This document shows positions 54,328 to 62,500 of a stretch of DNA of 64,000 bases, one piece after another. Origin of the DNA: Paenibacillus peoriae (GTDB lineage: Bacteria; Bacillota; Bacilli; Paenibacillales; Paenibacillaceae). The notes under the pieces are model-generated. The model had not been told where the DNA came from and ran no database searches. It saw only the letters and a list, made by a program, of their open reading frames with translations. How positions within the stretch are numbered: the stretch's first letter is position 1; each line of letters begins with the position of its first letter. The stretch lies in assembly GCF_022531965.1 (NCBI RefSeq), contig NZ_CP092831.1, forward strand, positions 4,844,501 to 4,908,500. Direction: 5' to 3'. A program made the position numbers and the translations under genes.

Positions 54328-55239
54328 TCAGCGGTATTGCGCATCATAACGATTGGCTCGGCTAATTTGCTGTAGCGCCTGCCGCTCTTGTTGAGTTAGC
54401 AGTGCAATATCTGCAGCAGAAATATTATGCTCCAATTGTCCCAAAGAGCTTGCACCCGGGATCACAGCAGCGACAGTCGGATGTGAAAGGCTATAACGGA
54501 TAGCTGTCTGCCCCATACTACGGTCCGCCCCTGCAAAAGCCTTTAATTGCTTACGCACGTCCAGCAGCTCTGCTTCTTCGTAGTCTAGGTATCCCTTCGC
54601 TGCCTTTTCTTCCCCCTTATCAGCCAATACACCGCTCGCTACGGGTCCACGTGCAATCACGCTGATTCCCCGCTCCTGAAGCAAAGACAGTACCTCTTCC
54701 TCTGCACGTCGGTCCAGTAAACTATACTGATTCATAACACTAACGATATTCGAGCGTTTGACATATTCACGGATGACGTGCGGGCGAATGGAGGAAATAC
54801 CATAATAACGGATGACGCCCTCCCGCTGTAGCTGCTCAAAAGCCTCAATGGTTTCGTCTATCGGATCGTTAATTGTCCCTCCATGCAGCTGATACAGGTC
54901 GATATAGTCCGTTCCCAGGCGGCTCAGGCTCTCTTTAACAGCAGACAGAATATATTTCTTGGATGGGTCCCATCCCCAGCCCTCCTGCCCCGGTAGACGC
55001 CGATTGCCGACCTTGGTCGCCAGGATGACATCCTGTCGCCGTCCACGGATCGCTGCACCCACAATTTCTTCATTGCGTCCGTGCTGGTACAAATCGGCCG
55101 TATCCAACAGGTTTACGCCTTTATCCAACGCTTCATGAATCAAGTAAACAGCTTGCTGCTCCTCCGTACCGACCGACATACATCCCAGGCCAATCTCACC
55201 TACCAGCAAATCTGATGATCCTAGGCGGTTTCTTTTCAT
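54328..55239 (-). CDS. Aldo/keto reductase
   Basis: This 303-residue barrel enzyme has the AKR tetrad: Asp46 and Tyr51 in LLDTADLY, Lys76 in LATKVG and His119 in YQLHG, with a C-terminal NADPH-binding SLSHPTVAAVIPGAS segment. It reduces aldehydes or ketones with NADPH; its substrate is unknown. It is a single gene downstream of the siderophore operon terminator. Confidence 0.9.
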   Translation of the reverse strand: MKRNRLGSSDLLVGEIGLGCMSVGTEEQQAVYLIHEALDKGVNLLDTADLYQHGRNEEIVGAAIRGRRQDVILATKVGNRRLPGQEGWGWDPSKKYILSAVKESLSRLGTDYIDLYQLHGGTINDPIDETIEAFEQLQREGVIRYYGISSIRPHVIREYVKRSNIVSVMNQYSLLDRRAEEEVLSLLQERGISVIARGPVASGVLADKGEEKAAKGYLDYEEAELLDVRKQLKAFAGADRSMGQTAIRYSLSHPTVAAVIPGASSLGQLEHNISAADIALLTQQERQALQQISRANRYDAQYR

Positions 55240-55301
55240 TTATGCTCCCCTCACTTCCAATAACGTATAACTTTAAATTTTCAATATTTCTCTATTATAC
55301 G

Positions 55302-55358
55302 AAAAAAACAACCCCAAAGACATAGAGACTCCACGCTCTCCAATCCTTAGAGGTTGTT
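55302..55358 (-). terminator. Terminator of the siderophore operon
   Basis: On the minus strand AACAACC pairs with GGTTGTT across a long partly self-paired loop, followed by seven T. It lies 25-80 bases past the esterase stop. Confidence 0.65.
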
Positions 55359-55383
55359 GTATGAGATTTGTATTCCATTCATG

Positions 55384-56127
55384 CTATCCGAACAGCCATT
55401 GAACGGCCTTAGGAAATTGACGCTGAAAACAATCCACACGATGTACCGCATCCTGATCCAGCTCAAGAAGCACATCTTTTGCATCCAGTCCCTGTGTCCG
55501 CAGCAACTCGTATGCCTGGAGGGTGAGCGGAACCATATCTTTTTGTACATTCGTCTTTCCTTCACCTTCACGGGTCCCGACAGATATATAAAAGCGTTGT
55601 GTCCCATCCCTCACAGTTGCACATGATGCAGATTGCATATAATCAATCATACCCGGATACCAATACGAGCCTGAGATAGAACCGACGCGTCCGAATACGT
55701 CCTTATACTGGAAGACGGCATACATGGAAATTAATCCGCCCAATGAGGCGCCGATAATGCCCGTATGCTCCGTTCCAGTATGCACTGGATATTTTGCCTC
55801 GACGTATGGCATTACTTTTGTAACCACAAACGCCAGATAGGCATCTCCACCACCACCAAAAGTAGGTCTTCCTTCTACTAAAGCAGCTGCCTTCCAAGGC
55901 GTATAATCATCCAGCCGATTTACGGGCTGAATACCCACCAGCACCACACGGGGCAGCTCTCCCGTAGAAAAACCTCTTTCCAGCTCATCCAACCCGCTTA
56001 GAAATAAAGAGCTGCCATCCTGCACATACAGCACCGGATACAGCTCATTATGATTCATGGAGATGGGAGGTGTATAAACGTGCACAAGGTACCCATCTAA
56101 TGGAATTTCATCTACATGACCTTTCAT
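55384..56127 (-). CDS. Alpha/beta-hydrolase esterase, probable siderophore esterase
   Basis: This 247-residue hydrolase has the nucleophile elbow Gly-Ala-Ser128-Leu-Gly and a C-terminal His229 (AVHRVDCF) of the triad, in a Fes/YbbA-like fold. It lies 33 bases after a siderophore-binding protein gene in the same operon. Known relatives cut ester bonds of ferric catecholate siderophores to release iron. Given the yclNOPQ-like transporter, whose B. subtilis relative takes up petrobactin (an amide-linked compound), the exact substrate is unclear. Confidence 0.78.
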   Translation of the reverse strand: MKGHVDEIPLDGYLVHVYTPPISMNHNELYPVLYVQDGSSLFLSGLDELERGFSTGELPRVVLVGIQPVNRLDDYTPWKAAALVEGRPTFGGGGDAYLAFVVTKVMPYVEAKYPVHTGTEHTGIIGASLGGLISMYAVFQYKDVFGRVGSISGSYWYPGMIDYMQSASCATVRDGTQRFYISVGTREGEGKTNVQKDMVPLTLQAYELLRTQGLDAKDVLLELDQDAVHRVDCFQRQFPKAVQWLFG

Positions 56128-56160
56128 CCTACACAGTCCTCCATGATGTGAATGTATTTA

Positions 56161-57141
56161 TTACAGTGCAGCATCAATTTCCTTGATCATTTCAGATACG
56201 GATTCCAGACCATTACCTGATAGGTACCAGTAGTTAGGATCAAGGTATACAATATGACCGTTTTTAAATGCATTGGTTTTCTTCACCAGTTCATTCTCCA
56301 TGGTTTGTTTGCCTGTAACCTGTTCCTTGCCTTCTTCGACCACCACAGCCCCACGGTCAACGACAAAAATATAATCCGGATTTTTTTGCTGTACATATTC
56401 AAAAGAAACCTTTTGTCCATGCGTGGATACTTTAATGCCAGGATCTACAGGGGTTACGCCAAAAGCATCATGAATGATACCGAAACGGGATTGTGAGCCA
56501 TATGCGCTCAGGCTTCCTTCATTTGTCAGCACGATCAGTCCTTTAGCTTTGCTCGCTACAGCCTTGTCATGTACGCCCTTGATGGAGCTATCAATCGCAG
56601 CCAGTTCCTGCTTGGCAGCATCCTCTTTGTCGAAGATTTGCCCCAGTGTTTCAACGTTTTTCTTAAAGGAATGGATATAATCCTTGGTGTCTACCGCCAT
56701 CGAAATGGTCGGTGCAATTTTGCTCAACTCTTTATATGCATCAGCTTGTCTGCCGCCGATGATGATCAGTTCAGGAGACAGATCACTGATTTTCTCGTAA
56801 TCCGGTTCAAACAGCGTGCCCGCACTTGCATATTTGGAATCTTTATATTTGCTCAAATACGTAGGAAGATCCTGCTGCGCCACTGCCGCAACGTCAACAC
56901 CCAGCTTATCGAGCGTATCCAATGAACCAAAATCAAAGACAACGACATTTTTGGGGTTAACTTTGACTTGGACCGGGTTTTCATCCAGTGCGTGTTTGAC
57001 CGAGATGGTTTTGGATTCCGTTGTTGCAGCAGAGGAGCCGTTTCCAGTCGTCTCTTGTGTTGCCGGAGCTGCTTTGCCACAGGCTGACGCGATCAGTACC
57101 AATGCAAGCATCAGCGTTAAAAACATCATATTTTTCTTCAT
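56161..57141 (-). CDS. yclQ: Siderophore-binding lipoprotein, YclQ-like
   Basis: This 326-residue protein has a lipoprotein signal peptide with the modified Cys at residue 21 (IASAC) and the two-lobed fold of iron-siderophore binding proteins (VVVFDFGSLDTLDKLGV early, ELIIIGGR in the middle). It resembles B. subtilis YclQ, the petrobactin receptor. It captures ferric siderophore for the YclN/YclO/YclP importer encoded directly upstream. The start follows AGGGGGAA. Confidence 0.88.
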   Translation of the reverse strand: MKKNMMFLTLMLALVLIASACGKAAPATQETTGNGSSAATTESKTISVKHALDENPVQVKVNPKNVVVFDFGSLDTLDKLGVDVAAVAQQDLPTYLSKYKDSKYASAGTLFEPDYEKISDLSPELIIIGGRQADAYKELSKIAPTISMAVDTKDYIHSFKKNVETLGQIFDKEDAAKQELAAIDSSIKGVHDKAVASKAKGLIVLTNEGSLSAYGSQSRFGIIHDAFGVTPVDPGIKVSTHGQKVSFEYVQQKNPDYIFVVDRGAVVVEEGKEQVTGKQTMENELVKKTNAFKNGHIVYLDPNYWYLSGNGLESVSEMIKEIDAAL

Positions 57142-57153
57142 TTAACATTCCCC

Positions 57154-57912
57154 CTAAGTGAAATAAACGCAAATTTTATGGTCACCAATCTGTTGAATCG
57201 GAATATCCATATCGTACAAGTCCTTTAATACCTGACTATCAATCATCTCGTCTGCCGTTCCTTGTTTTAGCAACCTGCCATCCTTCATCCCCACAATATA
57301 GTCTGAATAGCAGGATGCAAAATTAATGTCGTGCAGCACGACTAGAATCGTTTTGCCGAGATCATCAACTAAACCACGCAACGTCTTCATAATCTGAACC
57401 GAATGCTTCATATCCAGATTGTTCAGTGGCTCATCCAGGAGGATGTATTCTGTGTCCTGAGCCAAAATCATGGCAATAAAAGCCCGTTGTCGCTGTCCCC
57501 CACTAAGCAAATCAATATGCTTGTCCTTCATATCCTCCAGTCCCATGTAAGCCATAGATTGCTCCACCATTTTGCGATCCTCGCTGTTCAATCTGCCCTT
57601 GGAATACGGAAAACGACCGAAACTGACTAGTTCCTTCACGGTTAAGCGGATGTTGACATCGTTGGTCTGTTTTAAAATCGATATCTTCCGAGCTAGCTCC
57701 TCACTTTTCGTCAGGCTCACGGCCTGCCCGTCAATGAGGATTTCTCCCTCATCACTGTCAGTCAGGCGACTGATCATCGACAACAAGGTGCTTTTTCCAG
57801 CGCCGTTAGGTCCAATAAAGGAGGTAATCGTGCCTTTAGGTACAGTGACAGATACCTGATCCACCACATTTTTATTCCCGTAGCGTTTGGTTACGTTTTT
57901 GACTTCTACCAT
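57154..57912 (-). CDS. yclP: Siderophore ABC transporter ATPase, YclP-like
   Basis: This 252-residue ATPase has Walker A GPNGAGKST, the signature LSGGQRQRAFIAM and Walker B ILLDEPLNNLD, as in FecE/YclP-family importers. It overlaps the yclO-like gene by 7 bases. It energises ferric siderophore import. Confidence 0.93.
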   Translation of the reverse strand: MVEVKNVTKRYGNKNVVDQVSVTVPKGTITSFIGPNGAGKSTLLSMISRLTDSDEGEILIDGQAVSLTKSEELARKISILKQTNDVNIRLTVKELVSFGRFPYSKGRLNSEDRKMVEQSMAYMGLEDMKDKHIDLLSGGQRQRAFIAMILAQDTEYILLDEPLNNLDMKHSVQIMKTLRGLVDDLGKTILVVLHDINFASCYSDYIVGMKDGRLLKQGTADEMIDSQVLKDLYDMDIPIQQIGDHKICVYFT

Positions 57913-58856
57913 GACTTATTCTCCCGCAGCAAAAGGTACAGGAAGTACACCCCCCCGATAAAGTTAATAATGACGCTGACTGTTGTCGATAAGTCGAATA
58001 CTCTTTCTGCCAGCAGTTGGCATCCTGCCAACGCAATAACACTGACACAGATAGAGGTCGGAATAATATAACGATGCTGATAGGTTTTCATCACCTGATA
58101 AGCCACATTGGCCACAATTAATCCGAGAAACGTAATCGGCCCGACAAGCGCTGTAGAAATGGAAATGAGAATCGCTACGATAATTAGCAGCCTTTTGATA
58201 ATAAAACCATAAGGGAGACCTAAATTAATCGCATGCTCTCGTCCGAGCGACAGCACGTCCAGATACTTGATGAATCTCCACGCATAAGCAAATACGAGCA
58301 CAAGCACGAATACAGAAAGCCATAACAGTTCGGTGTTTACATTACTAAAGCTGGCAAAGCTCTTGTCCTGGATTTTCGCAAATTCGTTTGGATCAATCAG
58401 TACCTCCATAAAGGTAGACAGACTGTTGAATAGTGTGCCGAACACCAGACCAATCAGCAAAAGTACATAAATCCCACGTCCATCTTTGCGGAAAATTAAT
58501 TTGTATAGCAGTCCTGCGAACAGCACCATCAGCCCCACCGACAGCAAGAAGTTTAATTCTTTGCTGGTCGAAATCAACGGGACGGAGCCAAATGCAAAAA
58601 TAATCGTCGTCTGAATCAGCATGTACAGTGAATCCAGGCCGATAATACCCGGAGTCAAAATCTTATTATTCGTAACCGTCTGGAAAATAACGGTTGCAAA
58701 AGCAATGGAGCCACCTGTCAGAATGAAAGCTGCGATCTTTTTCAATCGTCGTGGCAGCGCGTAATGCCAGGTATGCGGAAGATCTATAAACACGAAAGCA
58801 GCAATCAACACAAGCGCGGCAGCGGCTAATATGCCGATTTTTAATTTAGGATTCAT
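57906..58856 (-). CDS. yclO: Siderophore ABC permease, YclO-like
   Basis: This 316-residue permease of the FecCD type has about nine or ten helices and the conserved LGREHAINLGLPYGFI and VGPITFLGLIVANVAYQVM segments. It pairs with the YclN-like protein, whose gene overlaps it by 11 bases. Confidence 0.92.
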   Translation of the reverse strand: MNPKLKIGILAAAALVLIAAFVFIDLPHTWHYALPRRLKKIAAFILTGGSIAFATVIFQTVTNNKILTPGIIGLDSLYMLIQTTIIFAFGSVPLISTSKELNFLLSVGLMVLFAGLLYKLIFRKDGRGIYVLLLIGLVFGTLFNSLSTFMEVLIDPNEFAKIQDKSFASFSNVNTELLWLSVFVLVLVFAYAWRFIKYLDVLSLGREHAINLGLPYGFIIKRLLIIVAILISISTALVGPITFLGLIVANVAYQVMKTYQHRYIIPTSICVSVIALAGCQLLAERVFDLSTTVSVIINFIGGVYFLYLLLRENKSW

Positions 58857-59799
58857 AGGCCCTTCTCCTCAGCAGCAAATACAAGAACAACGCGCTCCCG
58901 ATCACACCCACCGTAAGCCCTACAGAAATTTCATACGGATAAATGATCACCCGTCCCAGAATGTCGCAAAACAGCACAAAGACGGCGCCCAAGATCGCTG
59001 TATGGGCCAGGCTTTTTTTCAGATTATCCCCCATATACATACTGACGAGATTAGGTACAACCAGCCCCAAAAAGGGAATTGTCCCGACCGTTAAGATGAC
59101 AACAGAGGAAACCAAAGCCACGATCACTAACCCGACATTGACGGTGCGCTTGTAATGTACGCCCAAATTCGCCGCAAAATCCTCGCCCATGCCTGCAATT
59201 GTGAAACGATTCGCATATATGTACGTCAGCGCAACCAAAGGAACACTAAGATATAGCATCTCATAGCGACCACTCATGATTAGAGAAAAATCCCCCTGCA
59301 TCCACGAAGAAATGCCCTGGATCAGATTGTATTTGTAAGCAAAAAAGGTCGTTACCGAATTTAAAATACCTCCAAACATCAAGCCGACAAGCGGGATAAA
59401 TACCGGGTCCTTGAAACGGATTTTATCCAGTATTTTCATGAAAATCAGTGTTCCCCCTAGAGCAAATCCGAAAGCCGTCAGCATCTTCGTCCAAAATCCC
59501 GCTGCTCCAAACACCATAATAGCCATCAGCACACCCAATCGTGCCGCATCCATCGTCCCTGCAGTGGTGGGAGAAACAAATCGGTTCCGGGTAAGCTGCT
59601 GCATGATCAATCCACAGATACTCATACTCGCCCCTGCGATAATGATACTGATCAATCGTGGGAATCTGCTAATCAGGAGTACCTGCGCCTGATCGTTGGT
59701 TAAGTGGAACAAATCAAGTGGAGTTACATCATGAACACCAATAAAAACCGAGGCGAAAGCCAGTACCAGAAAAGCCAGTATTAAATAGCGCAATTTCAT
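58846..59799 (-). CDS. yclN: Siderophore ABC permease, YclN-like
   Basis: This 317-residue FecCD-type permease carries SRFPRLISIIIAGASMSICGLIMQQLTRN, GMGEDFAANLGV and VGTIPFLGLVVPNLVSM, typical of the family. It is the first gene of the operon, about 65 bases downstream of a perfect Fur box and its promoter. The ribosome site is weak. Confidence 0.92.
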   Translation of the reverse strand: MKLRYLILAFLVLAFASVFIGVHDVTPLDLFHLTNDQAQVLLISRFPRLISIIIAGASMSICGLIMQQLTRNRFVSPTTAGTMDAARLGVLMAIMVFGAAGFWTKMLTAFGFALGGTLIFMKILDKIRFKDPVFIPLVGLMFGGILNSVTTFFAYKYNLIQGISSWMQGDFSLIMSGRYEMLYLSVPLVALTYIYANRFTIAGMGEDFAANLGVHYKRTVNVGLVIVALVSSVVILTVGTIPFLGLVVPNLVSMYMGDNLKKSLAHTAILGAVFVLFCDILGRVIIYPYEISVGLTVGVIGSALFLYLLLRRRAYES

Positions 59800-59864
59800 C
59801 TCTAACTAAGGGAGCCTGTCCAATAACCTGTACCAAGCTTCGGCCCTGTCCTCCCCTCCAATAA

Positions 59865-59879
59865 TGATAATGATTATCA
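59865..59879. promoter_or_regulatory. Perfect Fur box of the siderophore operon
   Basis: TGATAATGATTATCA is an exact match to the 7-1-7 Fur consensus. It lies just downstream of the yclN -10 element, where bound Fur would block initiation. Confidence 0.92.
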
Positions 59880-59895
59880 AAATCAACTAGCATAA

Positions 59896-59923
59896 ATTAT
59901 ATCAGTGATATTGTATCTGTCAA
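59896..59923 (-). promoter_or_regulatory. Promoter of the siderophore operon
   Basis: On the minus strand a perfect TTGACA (59923-59918) and a perfect TATAAT (59901-59896) are separated by 16 bp. The Fur box follows. Confidence 0.85.
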
Positions 59924-60122
59924 ATTTTTTTGCAATGAATAAACCATATCAAGAAAGGTGTTAGCAAAACCTGAATAGTCTAAAGAGCGAATGAGCAAAT
60001 AAGAGCAATATCCTGTAAAATACAGATGGAATATTTAGGATTGCCCTTTCTTTCATTACTGTAGAAAATATTGGAATTGGGGTTTCATTAATTTGATGGA
60101 CCAAAAAAACAGGAGGAGAATG

Positions 60123-60800
60123 ATGAATCACATACTAATCGTCGAGGACGATATCGCCTTGAGTAACGGTATTGTTCTTGCTCTTAAAGAACCTAACAAC
60201 GTATTTACACAAACGTATGACACTGCTGCTGCAAAAGAACAATTGAACATCACTGCTTTTGACCTAGTGATACTTGATGTAAACTTGCCGGATGGGAATG
60301 GACTCGACCTCTTAACCCATATACGTAAAACAAAAGCTTTACCAGTCATTGTTCTGACTGCGAATGATATGGAAACAGATATTGTCACTGGTCTTGAGCT
60401 GGGTGCTGATGACTACATCACCAAACCCTTCAGTCTGATGATACTGAGAGCAAGAGTTGGTGTTCAGCTTAAGAAATCCAAATACTCGCTTGCAGACTCC
60501 ATTCAGCTAGGTGATTTTTCCTTCTCATTTGAGAGGATGGAATTTAATAAGAATGATATACCGATTGAACTAAGTAAAACGGAGCAAAAATTGTTGCGCA
60601 TTCTAATCAACAATCGAGGAAATACCGTTTCGCGTGATCATTTAATAGACAGCATCTGGACTGACGGGGCTGAATATGTAGGTGAAAATGCCTTGTCGGT
60701 TACGATAAAAAGGCTACGTGACAAGCTCGAGGATCATCCTTCTTCCCCACAATATATTAAAACGGTTTATGGGCTGGGCTACACATGGGCGTTGAAATGA
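60123..60800 (+). CDS. OmpR-family response regulator
   Basis: This 225-residue regulator has a receiver domain with phospho-acceptor Asp52 (VILDVNLPDG), Lys in the KPFS motif, and a C-terminal winged helix ending YGLGYTW. It resembles regulators of antibiotic- or envelope-stress ABC modules in Firmicutes. I start it at 60123, 7 bases after GGAGG. Its stop overlaps the kinase gene. Confidence 0.92.
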   Translation: MNHILIVEDDIALSNGIVLALKEPNNVFTQTYDTAAAKEQLNITAFDLVILDVNLPDGNGLDLLTHIRKTKALPVIVLTANDMETDIVTGLELGADDYITKPFSLMILRARVGVQLKKSKYSLADSIQLGDFSFSFERMEFNKNDIPIELSKTEQKLLRILINNRGNTVSRDHLIDSIWTDGAEYVGENALSVTIKRLRDKLEDHPSSPQYIKTVYGLGYTWALK

Positions 60801-61714
60801 CAACACTCCTATATATATGTATTGGAATTGCCGTTGTTGCTGTATGCACCGCTGTGGGTGCTATTATGCTGTATCGCAGGAGCATCCATAAAACAATGAA
60901 AACCATTGAGAACATGCTGGATGCCGCGATAAATGGCAGCTTCTCAGAGGATGTCTTTGATGAATCCGTTCTTTCTTCAATAGAAGCTAAATTCGTGAGA
61001 TTTCTTTCCATTTGTTCCGTGTCCTCCAAAAATCTGCTTGCTGAAAAGAATAAAATAAATGAGCTGATTTCCGATATTTCACACCAAACGAAAACACCAT
61101 TGGCCAACATCCTGCTTTATTCCCAACTACTTAGCGAATACGAACTATCACAGGATACCTCCACTTGTGTGAAAGCTCTATCAACACAGGCCGAAAAGCT
61201 TAATTTCCTAATCCAGGCATTGTTGAAAACATCGCGGCTTGAAACGGGGATTATCACGGTAGCGCCAAGGCAAGAATCTGTTCATAAGCTCCTTGATGCT
61301 GCACTGGAGCAAATAACGCCAAAAGCAGATGCCAAAGGGATTTCAGTTATTAGGGAGGACACCGTTATTCATGCTTATTTTGACCTAAAGTGGACCAGTG
61401 AAGCTGTCTATAACATTATGGATAACGCTATAAAATATACAGAGACAGGCGGAAGCATGGATATAAAAGTGATGGCATACGAATTGTTTTGTCGAATTGA
61501 TATTACTGATAGCGGCATAGGCATTGCAGAAGAAGAACAAGGGAAGATCTTTACCCGCTTTTATCGCTCCCCTACTGTTAACTCGCAGGAGGGTGTCGGG
61601 ATTGGACTGTTTTTAGCTAGAGAAATCATCGCTGCGGAGGGTGGGTACATCAAAGTACGGTCACACTACGGCCGTGGTTCTACCTTCTCTATTTTTCTTT
61701 CTATGGATACTTAA
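60785..61714 (+). CDS. Sensor histidine kinase
   Basis: This 309-residue kinase has one clear N-terminal membrane helix (about residues 8-30), almost no extracellular region, the H box SDISHQTKTPLANI (His100) and an ATPase with NIMDNAIKY, DSGIGI and GVGIGLFL. Short kinases of this kind often do not sense alone but read the activity of a partner ABC transporter, encoded here next. The start is 60785 or the ATG at 60797 that overlaps the regulator stop (ATGA). Confidence 0.9.
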   Translation: MGVEMTTLLYICIGIAVVAVCTAVGAIMLYRRSIHKTMKTIENMLDAAINGSFSEDVFDESVLSSIEAKFVRFLSICSVSSKNLLAEKNKINELISDISHQTKTPLANILLYSQLLSEYELSQDTSTCVKALSTQAEKLNFLIQALLKTSRLETGIITVAPRQESVHKLLDAALEQITPKADAKGISVIREDTVIHAYFDLKWTSEAVYNIMDNAIKYTETGGSMDIKVMAYELFCRIDITDSGIGIAEEEQGKIFTRFYRSPTVNSQEGVGIGLFLAREIIAAEGGYIKVRSHYGRGSTFSIFLSMDT

Positions 61715-61730
61715 TTCTTTCAATACCGTT

Positions 61731-61757
61731 AGATTTCAGAAAGATTGTAGAAAGATT
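61731..61757 (+). repeat. Three 11-bp direct repeats, probable response-regulator site
   Basis: AGATT occurs at 61731, 61742 and 61753, each 11 bases apart, within the unit AGATTNNAGAA. One-turn spacing on one DNA face is typical of OmpR-family tandem binding. It lies upstream of the ABC transporter gene. Confidence 0.55.
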
Positions 61758-61767
61758 AGTGTGTTAG

Positions 61768-61806
61768 TGTCTGTACTGTAGATGACTACGATACAGACAT
61801 TTTTTT
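61768..61806 (+). terminator. Intrinsic terminator between kinase and ABC genes
   Basis: TGTCTGTA and TACAGACA form an 8-bp outer stem, GTAG and CTAC a 4-bp inner stem with a 4-base loop, followed by seven T. It ends just before the ribosome site of the ABC ATPase gene. Confidence 0.8.
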
Positions 61807-61822
61807 GTGGAGGAGAATGTAT

Positions 61823-62500
61823 ATGGCTCTATTAAAAACTCAGGCATTAAGGAAGCATTACGGGAACGGAGATACTGCTGTTCATGCCTTAGACGACGTG
61901 AATCTGGAGGTGGAAAGCGGAGAATTTGTCGCTATTGTCGGTACGTCCGGGAGCGGAAAATCTACCCTTCTCCATATGCTGGGTGGACTTGATCGTCCGA
62001 CAAGTGGAAACGTTACGATTGACGGCAAGGATATTTCTACACTAAAAGACGAAGAATTGACTATTTTTCGCAGACGAAAGATTGGCTTTGTTTTTCAAAA
62101 TTACAACCTGGTGCCTGTCTTGAATGTCTACGAAAATATTGTGCTTCCTATTGAACTGGACGGTAAAGAACCAGACAAAGCCCACGTAGATAAAATTGTA
62201 CATACCTTGGGCCTTGACCATAAAATGAATAATCTGCCAAACAATCTTTCCGGTGGACAACAGCAACGTGTAGCTATTGCCAGAGCACTGGCAGCCAAGC
62301 CCGCCATTATCTTGGCAGATGAACCCACCGGAAATCTGGACAGTAAAACCAGTTTGGATGTAATGGGATTGATTAAGGTATCCAGCCAGCAGTTCGCCCA
62401 AACGATGGTGATGATTACCCACAACGAAGAAATCGCGCAGATGGCAGATCGCATCATCCGCATTGAGGACGGTAAAATAGTTGGCGGTGAAGGCAAATGA
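61823..62500 (+). CDS. ABC transporter ATPase (MacB/LolD-like)
   Basis: This 225-residue ATPase has Walker A GTSGSGKST, signature LSGGQQQRVAIARAL and Walker B ILADEPTGNLD, the pattern of LolD/MacB/BceA ATPases that pair with FtsX-type permeases. I start it at 61823, 9 bases after GGAGG; the frame opens at 61805 inside the terminator T-run. Its stop overlaps the permease start (ATGA). Confidence 0.93.
   Translation: MALLKTQALRKHYGNGDTAVHALDDVNLEVESGEFVAIVGTSGSGKSTLLHMLGGLDRPTSGNVTIDGKDISTLKDEELTIFRRRKIGFVFQNYNLVPVLNVYENIVLPIELDGKEPDKAHVDKIVHTLGLDHKMNNLPNNLSGGQQQRVAIARALAAKPAIILADEPTGNLDSKTSLDVMGLIKVSSQQFAQTMVMITHNEEIAQMADRIIRIEDGKIVGGEGK

Larger units (their letters stand above)
59800..60122. 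other. Divergent regulatory region between siderophore and two-component operons
   Basis: This 323-base gap holds a leftward promoter with Fur box (59865-59923) and the rightward promoter region of the response regulator. A TGTAGAAAATATT sequence at 60061-60073 resembles the direct repeats near 61.75 kb. A short CTGTA-aaa-TACAG palindrome lies at 60014-60026. Confidence 0.55.
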
